Below, piece by piece: positions 7,185 to 15,272 of a stretch of DNA of 64,000 nt. The translations under genes and the position numbers were made by a program. The notes beneath the pieces are model-generated. The model searched no databases. It was not told the DNA's origin and worked only from the letters and a program-made list of their open reading frames with translations. The DNA lies in the NCBI GenBank assembly GCA_964383675.1, contig CAYLHX010000001.1, positions 67,017 through 131,016 of the forward strand, written 5' to 3'. This DNA is from CAYLHX01 sp964383675 (GTDB lineage: Bacteria > Patescibacteriota > Gracilibacteria > UBA1369 > LOWO2-01-FULL-3). The stretch's first letter is position 1. The number at the start of each line of letters is the position of its first letter.

Positions 7185-9434
7185 ATGACGAGAATTTTGA
7201 ACAACCTAAATGAGAAGCAGATTGAGGCGGTAACTCACTTTACCGGGCCGCTTTTGGTGATTGCCGGTGCGGGCAGTGGGAAAACCAGCGCCTTAACCCA
7301 CCGTATCGCTTATTTGATTCAGGAAAAGGGCATTAGTCCATGGAATATTTTGGCTGTTACATTTACAAATAAGGCGGCTAATGAAATGAAGGAGCGAGTT
7401 GTTAAGCTTTTAAGCGAGAATAATTACTCTGCAGACGAATATGCGCTGATGGAAACTTTTGGAGATGTATTAAGTTTTGGTGAGGTAAAACAGACTCGTG
7501 ATAATAATTTACCTACAATTGGCACTTTTCACTCTATTTGCGTGCGTATTTTGCGCAAGAACATCCACCTTCTGGACTATGAAAACTCTTTTGCCATTTA
7601 TGATACCGCCGATCAGCAGATCCTGATGAAACGCATTATGGAAGGGCTGCAACTTGATACCAAGCGCATTAATCCGAAAGCGGTCCTGTCTCATATTTCC
7701 AATGCCAAAAATCAGCTGATTGGCTGTGAAGAGTATGGAAACTATGCCAATGACTATTTTTCCGAGAAGGTGGCAGAGATTTACCCCCTTTATCAGAGGT
7801 CACTGGTCAAAAATAATGCCCTGGATTTTGACGATATCATCATGAAAACCGTAGAGCTCTTCCAGAGATTTCCGGAAGTTTTGGACAGCTATCAAGAGAA
7901 GTTTAAATTTATCTCGGTAGACGAGTACCAGGATACCAACAAGGCCCAGTATATACTTATAAAGCTGCTGGCGGAAAAATATCAAAATCTTTGCGTGATT
8001 GGTGACAGTGATCAAAGCATCTACAGTTGGCGTGGTGCTACCATTCAAAATATTTTGGACTTTGAGAGAGATTATCCGGATGCCAAAGTGGTGGTTTTGG
8101 AGCAAAATTATCGTTCAACGCAGGTAATTTTGGATGCTTCAAACCAGATCATTCAGAAAAATGTAAACCGACGTGAGAAAAAATTATGGACCGAGAAGGA
8201 GGGAGGCGAAAAAATCAAACACTGGTTAACGGACAATGAGCGCCATGAGGCGGAGACGATTGCTCAGGAGATCGGTCGTCAGATGATTGGCAGCGAATAC
8301 CCGTTTTATAATGATTTCGTGGTTTTATATCGCACCAATGCTCAGTCGCGTGTGGTGGAAGAGGTTTTTTTACGCTATGGGATTCCATACAGGATTGTAG
8401 GCGGGATAAAGTTTTATGAACGCAAGGAGATTAAAGATATTTTGGCCTATTTAAGACTGATTCAAAATCCCGATGACTCGGTGAGCTTACTGAGAATTAT
8501 CAATGTGCCGACCCGTAAGATAGGGGCAAAAAGCATAGAAGTTATTCAAAATTTTGCGGCAAGACACAGTTTATCTTTGTTTAAAGCCATGCTGCTGGCC
8601 AGTGATATTGAGGAGCTCTCCAGTAGCAAAGCCGATCAAATCATGAAATTTGTTGATTTGATTAAAGATCTACAGAAGCTGAATGATGAATTTACAGCTT
8701 CCGGAATGATTAAACATGTGGTGGATAAAAGCGGTTATAAAAAAATGCTAAACGATGGCAGTGTGGAGGGAGAGGCTCGTTTGGAAAATATCTCCGAGCT
8801 TATTTCGGTGGCGCATAAATATGATAGTCTGGAGCCGGGAATCGCTTTGAACATCTTTCTGGAAGAGGTTAGTTTGATCAGTGATCTGGATACTATTGAT
8901 GAAGAGGACAATGCAGTAACTTTAATGACGGTTCATTCAGCCAAAGGACTGGAATTCCCTTTTGTTTTTATTGCCGGATTGGAGGAGGGCGTTTTTCCAC
9001 ACAATCGTAGCCTGCTGGATAGAGAGGGGCTGGAAGAGGAGAGGAGACTGATGTACGTGGCAATGACTCGCGCAAAAGAGGCGTTATACCTGCTTCATGC
9101 CAGGGAGCGTATGCTTTACGGGGAATCTCGAAATAATGCACCTTCGCAATTTCTGGCAGATATTGAAGATGCTTTAGTGGAAGCTAATTTTGGCCGACAC
9201 GGTACGGCCAGAGCCCATATAGCAATTTCCGATCTCGGTGACAGACCGGTGCCGGTAGAATTCGAGGAATCTAACGAGATTGACCTTTCAATTGGTGATA
9301 AAGTTTCCCATAATGTATTTGGAACCGGTATTGTGATAAATGTAACCGGTGGAGTGGTAACCGTAGCCTTTGAGGATAGTAAAGTCGGTGTGAAGAAGTT
9401 GGCTATAAGTGTGGCCCCATTAAAAAAATTATGA
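7185..9434 (+). CDS. pcrA: UvrD/PcrA-type superfamily 1 DNA helicase
   Basis: This is an ATP-dependent 3'-5' DNA helicase for repair, replication restart and removal of recombinase filaments. Helicase motifs occur in order: motif I GAGSGKT (about residues 28-34), motif Ia TFTNKAANEM, motif II VDEYQDTN, motif III GDSDQSIYSWRGA, motif IV QNYRST, motif V TVHSAKGLEFPFVF and motif VI YVAMTRAKEAL. The C-terminus (GDKVSHNVFGTG) is the tudor-like module of PcrA that contacts RNA polymerase. The ATG at 7185 gives 749 residues, a normal length. Its stop overlaps the ymdB start (ATGATG), so the two are translationally coupled. Confidence 0.95.
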   Translation: MTRILNNLNEKQIEAVTHFTGPLLVIAGAGSGKTSALTHRIAYLIQEKGISPWNILAVTFTNKAANEMKERVVKLLSENNYSADEYALMETFGDVLSFGEVKQTRDNNLPTIGTFHSICVRILRKNIHLLDYENSFAIYDTADQQILMKRIMEGLQLDTKRINPKAVLSHISNAKNQLIGCEEYGNYANDYFSEKVAEIYPLYQRSLVKNNALDFDDIIMKTVELFQRFPEVLDSYQEKFKFISVDEYQDTNKAQYILIKLLAEKYQNLCVIGDSDQSIYSWRGATIQNILDFERDYPDAKVVVLEQNYRSTQVILDASNQIIQKNVNRREKKLWTEKEGGEKIKHWLTDNERHEAETIAQEIGRQMIGSEYPFYNDFVVLYRTNAQSRVVEEVFLRYGIPYRIVGGIKFYERKEIKDILAYLRLIQNPDDSVSLLRIINVPTRKIGAKSIEVIQNFAARHSLSLFKAMLLASDIEELSSSKADQIMKFVDLIKDLQKLNDEFTASGMIKHVVDKSGYKKMLNDGSVEGEARLENISELISVAHKYDSLEPGIALNIFLEEVSLISDLDTIDEEDNAVTLMTVHSAKGLEFPFVFIAGLEEGVFPHNRSLLDREGLEEERRLMYVAMTRAKEALYLLHARERMLYGESRNNAPSQFLADIEDALVEANFGRHGTARAHIAISDLGDRPVPVEFEESNEIDLSIGDKVSHNVFGTGIVINVTGGVVTVAFEDSKVGVKKLAISVAPLKKL

Positions 9435-10225
9435 TGAAAATATTATTTATTGGCGATATTTTTGGTCAGGGAGGTAGAGAAACAGTAGCAAAACTGTTGC
9501 CGTCGATTATTGAGGAACAAAAACCTGATTTTGTTTTGGCAAACGCTGAAAACCTTACGCATGGTAATGGCTTTACCGCGAGCCATATTAACGAAATGCA
9601 GGCTGCCGGAATCGATTTTTTTACCTCAGGTAACCATGCATGGGGACAAGCTGATGGTGTACAAATGTTGAGTAATCCAGATTTTCCGGTTATCCGTCCG
9701 GCTAATTTTCCGGATGCTTCAACTCCCGGCAGAGGCTATGCCGTGGTCAATAAAAATGGAAAAAAGCTTTTGATAGTAAATTTGATGGGGAGAGTTTTTA
9801 TGAAATTGGATTTGGATTGTCCTTTTAGAATGATGGATAGGATTTTAGAAAATTTTCAAGATGAAGAGTTGGATGGCATTTTCCTTGATTTCCACGCGGA
9901 GGCCAGCTCTGAAAAATATGCTTTGGGATTTTACCTGGACGGCAGAATTTCCTGTATGGTGGGGACTCATACCCATGTTCAGACTCATGATGCCCGCATA
10001 TTACCTAATGGCACCGCTTATATCACCGATGTGGGGATGAGCGGGCCATATGATTCGGTTATTGGCATTAAAAAAGAAACCATAATTGAAAGATTTTTGA
10101 AGCAGACTCCGGTGAAACATGAACCGGAAATGGAAGGGCAAATGATCTTGTGTGGTATCGTTACCGAGCTTGACTCAAATAATAAAAAAGCATTAACTAT
10201 TAATTACGTTAAAAAAACTTTATAA
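9431..10225 (+). CDS. ymdB: YmdB-family metallophosphoesterase
   Basis: The YmdB family (TIGR00282) consists of dinuclear-metal phosphodiesterases acting on 2',3'-cyclic nucleotides, linked to RNA turnover and biofilm decisions in Bacillus. Metal-binding motifs are present in order: GDIFGQGGRE at the N-terminus, NAENLTHGNG, TSGNHAWGQ, DFHAEASSEK and GTHTHVQTHD. The length of 264 is typical. The start overlaps the pcrA stop, and ctpA begins directly after the ymdB stop, so pcrA, ymdB and ctpA form one unit. An adjacent ATG at 9434 is an alternative start. Confidence 0.92.
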   Translation: MMKILFIGDIFGQGGRETVAKLLPSIIEEQKPDFVLANAENLTHGNGFTASHINEMQAAGIDFFTSGNHAWGQADGVQMLSNPDFPVIRPANFPDASTPGRGYAVVNKNGKKLLIVNLMGRVFMKLDLDCPFRMMDRILENFQDEELDGIFLDFHAEASSEKYALGFYLDGRISCMVGTHTHVQTHDARILPNGTAYITDVGMSGPYDSVIGIKKETIIERFLKQTPVKHEPEMEGQMILCGIVTELDSNNKKALTINYVKKTL

Positions 10226-11446
10226 ATGGACAAAAATCGTTTAACACAAGGTATAATCTATTTTTCTATTGCCGTTTTCGGCTTTCTATTCGGCTGGCAG
10301 GCTACCAGTTTAGGATTGTTGGATGATAATTCAATTATCGCCGGCAAAGAGTATGATCGCAGTGATCTTGAGGAGAACAACTTCTCAGATGTAGACATGG
10401 ATCTATTCTGGACTGTCTGGAGTGAGCTGGAAAAGAAGTATGTGCAGGCAGGTTATGTGGTAGATGAGACAAAAGTTTACGGAGCAATAAAGGGTTTGGT
10501 TGATGCTTATGAAGATCCTTATACAGTCTTTATGACCCCGGAGGAGAGCGAGGAGTTCAGCGCCAGTCTGGAGGGTACCTTGGAGGGCATCGGGGCGGAA
10601 TTGACGGTGGAAGAGGAGAGCTTGGTTATTGTTACACCACTAAAGAATAGTCCGGCGGAAAAGGCCGGTCTTTTACCGGGCGATATTATTTTTCAAATTG
10701 AGGGTGAATTGGCCGCAGATAAAACTCTTTTTGATGCGATCACAAGTATCCGTGGTGAAAAGGGCACGACCGTTACCCTAACCATCCTTCGTGAGGGAGT
10801 GGATGAGCCATTTGATGTTTCCATCGTGCGTGACAGTATAGATATTGAGAGTGTGACCGTAGAAGAATTGGATAATGGCATTGTTTATATCAGTGTCAAT
10901 CAGTTTAATGACAAGACCAACGAGGAATTCGGCAAAGCCGTCTCCGAGCTGATTTTAGATAAACCTGCAGGCTTGATTGTGGACTTGAGGTTTAATGGCG
11001 GTGGCTATTTGGATATTGCGGTGGAGCTTTTGTCCTATTTGTTGCCGTCTGATACCGAAGCGGTTTTGATTAAGCAGAGAGGTCAGGAAAATGAGATCAT
11101 GAAGACAAACGGTAATCCAAAAATTTTAGACGTACCTCTGGTGGTTCTGGTTAATGAAGGGAGCGCTTCAGCTTCGGAGATTGTAGCTGGTGCAATTCAG
11201 GACCACGAGCGCGGAGTGATTATGGGAACACAAACTTTTGGTAAAGGAACCGTACAGGAGGTTGAGACTTTTTTTGACGGCTCAAGCTTGCGCATTACGG
11301 TTGCAAAGTGGCTGACGCCTAACAATCGCGATATCAATGAAGAGGGATTACAGCCCGATATTCTTGTAGATATTACCGAAGAAGATATTGCTAACCAGTA
11401 TGATTCTCAAAAGGAGGCGGCAATCGCATATTTGAAAGACCTATAG
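10226..11446 (+). CDS. ctpA: C-terminal processing protease (S41, PDZ-containing)
   Basis: This membrane-tethered serine protease cleaves extracytoplasmic proteins near their C-terminus. It has an N-terminal membrane segment (residues about 8-26), a helical region, a PDZ domain (about 117-200, GIGAELTVEEESLVIVTP) and an S41 catalytic core with Ser315 in GSASASEI and Lys340 in TFGKGTVQ. The length of 406 is normal for CtpA/CtpB. It starts with ATG immediately after the ymdB stop. A strong hairpin terminator follows about 20 bp downstream. Likely substrates are envelope proteins, but none can be named from the sequence. Confidence 0.93.
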   Translation: MDKNRLTQGIIYFSIAVFGFLFGWQATSLGLLDDNSIIAGKEYDRSDLEENNFSDVDMDLFWTVWSELEKKYVQAGYVVDETKVYGAIKGLVDAYEDPYTVFMTPEESEEFSASLEGTLEGIGAELTVEEESLVIVTPLKNSPAEKAGLLPGDIIFQIEGELAADKTLFDAITSIRGEKGTTVTLTILREGVDEPFDVSIVRDSIDIESVTVEELDNGIVYISVNQFNDKTNEEFGKAVSELILDKPAGLIVDLRFNGGGYLDIAVELLSYLLPSDTEAVLIKQRGQENEIMKTNGNPKILDVPLVVLVNEGSASASEIVAGAIQDHERGVIMGTQTFGKGTVQEVETFFDGSSLRITVAKWLTPNNRDINEEGLQPDILVDITEEDIANQYDSQKEAAIAYLKDL

Positions 11447-11466
11447 AATTTTGAGAAGTAGAATAG

Positions 11467-11497
11467 AAAAGAGTGGCCGGGTGGGCCACTCTTTTTT
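11467..11497. terminator. Bidirectional Rho-independent terminator between ctpA and the major pilin
   Basis: Ten-base perfect stem AAGAGTGGCC (11469-11478) and GGCCACTCTT (11484-11493) with a 5-nt loop and a run of six T on the plus strand. An A-run on the other side gives a T-run for leftward transcripts, so it should also end the pilus operon. Confidence 0.9.
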
Positions 11498-11517
11498 GTA
11501 TGAAACTTATTTGTGAA

Positions 11518-11961
11518 CTATCTGGTAACGCTTATGGTAGCTAGCTCAGCACCTGGCGCGGAAACCGTAATACGGCCATTGGCATCAACGGAGATGTTAT
11601 AACCGGTGTCATAAGTTGTACAATCGGTATACAGAGCATCAGCGTCTGTAGGATCGAAAGGCATTTCAGCAATGTAGGTAGGAACCAAAATAGCACAGAT
11701 GTCTACATCCAATTCCCCACTACCCACGTTGGTAGGTGTATCGGTAATTGTGGCAGGTAGAACTCCTCTGTTATCGATAGAGTACTCATGCACGGCGTCC
11801 AAGATCGCCTTTACGTCACTGCTTCTTTGAGTGTCGTTAGCCTGGGAGATTTGTCTTCCCGGATTGATCGCTACGATTACCACTGCGGCAAGGATAGCGA
11901 TAATAACTACTACCAGTAGAACTTCTACCAGTGTGAAACCTTTTTTATTTGTTATTTTCAT
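11518..11961 (-). CDS. Major type IV prepilin
   Basis: This is the probable main subunit of the pilus. The class III signal reads KKG then FTLVEVLLVVVIIAILAAVV, so the prepilin peptidase would cut between Gly and Phe, leaving Glu at mature position 5. A globular domain of about 110 residues follows, with paired cysteines (DICAIL and TDCTTYD) that may form a disulfide. It is the last gene of the pilus operon but has its own strong promoter at 12004-12032, as expected for the most abundant subunit. The leader is about 36 nt and lacks a Shine-Dalgarno motif. Calling it the major pilin is inferred from size, position and promoter. Confidence 0.88.
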   Translation of the reverse strand: MKITNKKGFTLVEVLLVVVIIAILAAVVIVAINPGRQISQANDTQRSSDVKAILDAVHEYSIDNRGVLPATITDTPTNVGSGELDVDICAILVPTYIAEMPFDPTDADALYTDCTTYDTGYNISVDANGRITVSAPGAELATISVTR

Positions 11962-12003
11962 AGGGTTGAGGGTTTAGTATTAAATAAGGTTTTTATGTTT
12001 TTT

Positions 12004-12032
12004 ATTGTAGTTTACTTAGGCTTTTTCGTCAA
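12004..12032 (-). promoter_or_regulatory. Internal promoter for the major pilin
   Basis: On the minus strand: TTGACG (12032-12027), a 17-bp spacer and TACAAT (12009-12004). It lies at the 3' end of the preceding small gene, about 42 bp upstream of the pilin ATG, and would let the major pilin be transcribed more than the rest of the operon. Confidence 0.7.
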
Positions 12033-12206
12033 TTTTCCGTAATTTTGCCAGTCTATAATTGGTAAATTTACTTCAATGCTATACTGGACTTCAGTGGTGC
12101 TTTTGTCCCAGTTGAAGTAGATATACAGGGAATACCCGGCAGTTACAAAAAATAAAACAAGTGAGAGGATAAAGCTAATTGGCAGTTTAAGTTCTTTTAT
12201 ATTCAT
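12012..12206 (-). CDS. Small membrane protein of the pilus operon
   Basis: The product has 64 residues, with one membrane helix (about residues 8-30) and a short C-terminal segment that would lie outside. The start overlaps the pilO stop as ATGA, so it is translationally coupled to pilO. It occupies the place where pilP is found in Gram-negative clusters, but it has no lipobox and is much too short for PilP. No family is recognised. It may be a small partner of the PilMN-PilO inner platform; this is inference from position alone. Confidence 0.65.
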   Translation of the reverse strand: MNIKELKLPISFILSLVLFFVTAGYSLYIYFNWDKSTTEVQYSIEVNLPIIDWQNYGKLTKKPK

Positions 12207-12742
12207 TTGATGTAGAGGCTTAATTCTAGATTAATGTTTTCCTTTTCCGTGAACAAGGTACTGTCTTGATAAGTGAGGTTGTTAATGCGTATAAAATAAG
12301 GTAGCCCCTCAATCCTCTTCAAGAAATCAACCAATTTTAGTGTGTTGGCGTAGAATGAGATGTTGTAACTTAAGGTCTTTTCTTGCTGTGCCACGGCATC
12401 CACCTCACGGTTGGATGAATTGATATTAAGTTTTAAATTTAGTTCTTGCGCTATTTCTTCAATGCTGGCCAAAAAAGTTATAAATTCTTCCTCACTATTC
12501 GGGCGTAATTCAAGCAAGAAGCTGATGATTTGTTCAATATTTTCGGTGTAAGCCTTCAAGCTCTCTTCGTAATTTGTTTTCATCCCTTCGGTATTGGAGA
12601 GGAAGGCGCTTAATCCCTTGATTTCTGAGTTCATTTTCAAGATAGAGGTGCCCAGCAGCAAAACAATAGCTGCACTGAGAAAGGTCAGAACCAGTGTGGT
12701 GTTGAAAACGCGTTTGGTATTTTTAGACATCATCTCTTCCAT
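12203..12742 (-). CDS. pilO: PilO-like type IV pilus platform protein
   Basis: This is a membrane protein of the pilus assembly platform that pairs with PilN. It has a short cytoplasmic N-terminus, one membrane helix (about residues 14-33), a coiled-coil stretch (about 35-75) and a C-terminal alpha/beta domain, the PilO layout. It lies directly downstream of the PilM-PilN fusion and overlaps it by 8-20 bp depending on the start. Three in-frame ATGs compete (12742, 12733, 12730); the one at 12730 gives MSKNTK and the smallest overlap. Sequence identity to known PilO is low by eye, so the call relies on layout and gene order. Confidence 0.75.
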   Translation of the reverse strand: MEEMMSKNTKRVFNTTLVLTFLSAAIVLLLGTSILKMNSEIKGLSAFLSNTEGMKTNYEESLKAYTENIEQIISFLLELRPNSEEEFITFLASIEEIAQELNLKLNINSSNREVDAVAQQEKTLSYNISFYANTLKLVDFLKRIEGLPYFIRINNLTYQDSTLFTEKENINLELSLYIK

Positions 12743-14345
12743 AATACGAAAGTTCTTTAAATATTAATTTAAGCTCAATTACAAATGAAATATTACTTTT
12801 TTTATCAAAATTTGAGATTGGTGTGATAACTTCCTCAACAAAGGTTGCGTCACTGAAATTTTTGGTAGTATCCAAGAGGCTGTCTCGAGTCGCCGCAACT
12901 CCGCTAAGAGTGAACGTTAGATCAATATCGTTGAACACCATTTTGGAAACCGAGACTCCCTCCGGTATCAGCTCGAGTACTTTATTGATCAAACTGTCGG
13001 TTGAGATTATGGTTTGATCAATTGCTGCCAACTCGGCTATTTCTTGATTAAAGGTCTTAATCTCGCTAATGATTTGTTGATAGCGAGTTCCGTAGACCAC
13101 TTTGTCAAAAGCGGATTTTTGAATCTCCAGCAATTGTCTTTGATAAAGTAAATCCTGATGCTTAAAGAATAGGAATGTCGCTAGAAATAGTGAAATTGCA
13201 GTCATGACAACCGACAAAACCACCAATAAAATAGTTTTTTTCTTCTTTTGACTACTGCTCCTCAGATCATCAGGAATCAGGTTTAAACCTTCGTTGGGTT
13301 TGCTTAACGCGGCCCTCACTGCGATCCCCAAAGTGTTAATGAAATAAGTGGAATAAGGGATGTGATGACGATACTCTTCAAATACTTTGAATTTTTTTTC
13401 GTCAACCTTAAGAAAATTTTTAGGATCTCCAATTGATATTTCGCATTTTTTAAAATGCTTTTGAGCAATTTCCAAAAAATGGGGTAGATTTAAAAATTCG
13501 CCGGTTAGTATAACCTCGTTGATTGGTCCTACTTTTTTGAATTTGGAGTGTTCTTTCATTATCTTACCGCCAATTTTGTAAATTTTGTTGAAGAACTCTT
13601 CTATTAGCGGCTGCTGGCTGGCACTTAACCTATCTTGAATTTTTTGGTGAAGAATTTCATACTCGATGGAGTTTTCTTCATCGGCAATTTTCTTGATGAG
13701 GCTTTTACCTCCTTCGTTTAAGCTGAAATAATGTACTATCTCACCATTTTTCAAAATCATAAAATTGGTGGAGAGGGTATCAATATTGATCAGTAGTTTG
13801 CTTTCCTGATCCTTAATCTGCTTTATTAGACCGTATTTAAGAGCTTCGACATGACCGCCAAAGATATAGGGATTTAGATCCAGAGAAATCATGAGACGGG
13901 CATAGGCATCGGCGGTATTTTTGGAGATAGCTGAAAAAAGTACCAGATTTTCTTGCTCATTAGTGAAGGTAAAATCCCAATACATCTCCTCCATGCTAAA
14001 AGGAATCACTGTTTCAGCCTGGAATTTAATCGATTGTTCGATTTCATTCTCCTTAAGGTTCTTGGGGAACTTAAAAATGTGGGTGAAAATTTTTGAAGAG
14101 GGAAAAAGAATGGCCACATCTCTGGAACTTACCGCTTCAGGGTTGGCGCCCTCAAAAAAAGTTTTAAGCACCATGCGTAGTTCGTTTTCCTTTACTATTT
14201 CACCGTTTTTAATAAGTCCGGGAGGTATCAGGAGCCTATTAAAGGCTTCCAAATATATTTGATTGTTATGAGTACTAATCTCAATCAACTGTGCGGAATA
14301 ATCCGTTAGCTCCAGACCTACAACTGTTTTTTTGAATAGCTTCAT
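12723..14345 (-). CDS. pilM: PilM-PilN fusion protein
   Basis: The N-terminal 340 or so residues are an actin-like PilM domain (VVGLELTDYSAQLIEI at the start, then SIKFQAETVIPF, and a phosphate-loop region LLINIDTLSTNFMILKNG). The rest is PilN: NEGLNLIPDDLR, the short cytoplasmic segment with which PilN normally docks on PilM, then a membrane helix (about 370-392), a coiled coil and a periplasmic-type ferredoxin-like domain. In characterised systems these are two proteins that bind each other through that INLLP-like peptide; here they are one chain of 540 residues. It lies between the PilX-like gene and pilO. Confidence 0.85.
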   Translation of the reverse strand: MKLFKKTVVGLELTDYSAQLIEISTHNNQIYLEAFNRLLIPPGLIKNGEIVKENELRMVLKTFFEGANPEAVSSRDVAILFPSSKIFTHIFKFPKNLKENEIEQSIKFQAETVIPFSMEEMYWDFTFTNEQENLVLFSAISKNTADAYARLMISLDLNPYIFGGHVEALKYGLIKQIKDQESKLLINIDTLSTNFMILKNGEIVHYFSLNEGGKSLIKKIADEENSIEYEILHQKIQDRLSASQQPLIEEFFNKIYKIGGKIMKEHSKFKKVGPINEVILTGEFLNLPHFLEIAQKHFKKCEISIGDPKNFLKVDEKKFKVFEEYRHHIPYSTYFINTLGIAVRAALSKPNEGLNLIPDDLRSSSQKKKKTILLVVLSVVMTAISLFLATFLFFKHQDLLYQRQLLEIQKSAFDKVVYGTRYQQIISEIKTFNQEIAELAAIDQTIISTDSLINKVLELIPEGVSVSKMVFNDIDLTFTLSGVAATRDSLLDTTKNFSDATFVEEVITPISNFDKKSNISFVIELKLIFKELSYYGRDDV

Positions 14346-14358
14346 TATTTCAATATTA

Positions 14359-14757
14359 TTAGATTTCCGACCAGTTTAAAAGTGTCGCATTGATTGCCTG
14401 ACCATTTTGCTCAATAGTCACCGTTCCTTGATAATTCTGAGTATAATCGAAAAAATTGGTGGTGATATCTACCGTTTTGGTCGCACCACCTGAAATTGTG
14501 ATTGTACAGTTGGAATTGGTGTCGAAAGAAATGCTGGTACCCGTGAAGCCGGCATCATTTTCCAGTCTGATTAAGGACTCTTCAAAACAGGCCTCAGACA
14601 GATAATAATTTGACTTACTTGAAGTGCTGTTCAAGTGTTGCTGGGAAGTGGAGATGTTAATTTCCGACATGGAAACCACTATCAGCAGAGTAATTGCCGA
14701 AACCAATAAAATACTTATTAAAGCTATTGATCCTTTTTGGTTTAAGATTGTTTTCAT
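14359..14757 (-). CDS. PilX/GspK-like minor prepilin
   Basis: The N-terminus NQKG then SIALISILLVSAITLLI is a prepilin-type signal, but the residue expected to be Glu5 after cleavage is not Glu. Loss of Glu5 is a feature of GspK-type tip pseudopilins. The 132-residue chain has two cysteines (EACFEES and SNCTITI) and a beta-rich C-terminus. It is last in the minor-pilin series (H-, I-, J-, K-like order) just before pilMN, matching the gspHIJK order. It overlaps the preceding prepilin gene by 4 bp. Confidence 0.7.
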   Translation of the reverse strand: MKTILNQKGSIALISILLVSAITLLIVVSMSEINISTSQQHLNSTSSKSNYYLSEACFEESLIRLENDAGFTGTSISFDTNSNCTITISGGATKTVDITTNFFDYTQNYQGTVTIEQNGQAINATLLNWSEI

Positions 14758-15272
14758 AGTTTTCTCAGTGACAGGGCAAAATGAATTGATAGGTCTCTAT
14801 CAACCTGACTTATATCTTTTCCTTTGGGTGAAGCGGTGATATTAAATATCAGATGGTCCGGTGTTTTATTGTTTTGAACTCTTTGAATACGGAAAATGTC
14901 TATCTGAACGTTGTCGGGGTTAAGCTGCACCGCTGTGGCTGAGCCTTGTTGCATCATAAGATTGCCGCCGGAAAGGGTGAAGGTGGTTGGTGACTGTGCC
15001 GGTGCAGGCATTACAAGTGACAAAGCTCCGGTATCATTGTCAAAAATATTTCCGGAGCCACTGATAGAGTCGGCTGTGTGTACGTTTTCGCTGATTATTG
15101 TAGTGATAAAGTCGAGACTGGTGTTATTGGCACTTAAGTTATATGACAGCAGTCCGATGTTGGAGATGCGGATGGAAAAGGTTATGGCGGCCAACAAAAT
15201 AAAACTCACAATCGTGAAATAGACGATTATTTCAATTAAGGTGGTACCCGATTTTAGGATTTTTATTTTCAT
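14754..15272 (-). CDS. PilW/GspJ-like minor prepilin
   Basis: The prepilin signal is LKSG then TTLIEIIVYFTIVSFILLAAI, with Glu at mature position 5. The product has 172 residues, with a beta-rich C-terminal domain and no cysteine pairs. Its ATG overlaps the stop of the propeller-bearing prepilin by 4 bp, and its stop overlaps the next prepilin start by 4 bp. The slot corresponds to gspJ/pilW. It probably forms part of the pilus tip complex with the neighbouring minor pilins. Confidence 0.75.
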   Translation of the reverse strand: MKIKILKSGTTLIEIIVYFTIVSFILLAAITFSIRISNIGLLSYNLSANNTSLDFITTIISENVHTADSISGSGNIFDNDTGALSLVMPAPAQSPTTFTLSGGNLMMQQGSATAVQLNPDNVQIDIFRIQRVQNNKTPDHLIFNITASPKGKDISQVDRDLSIHFALSLRKL

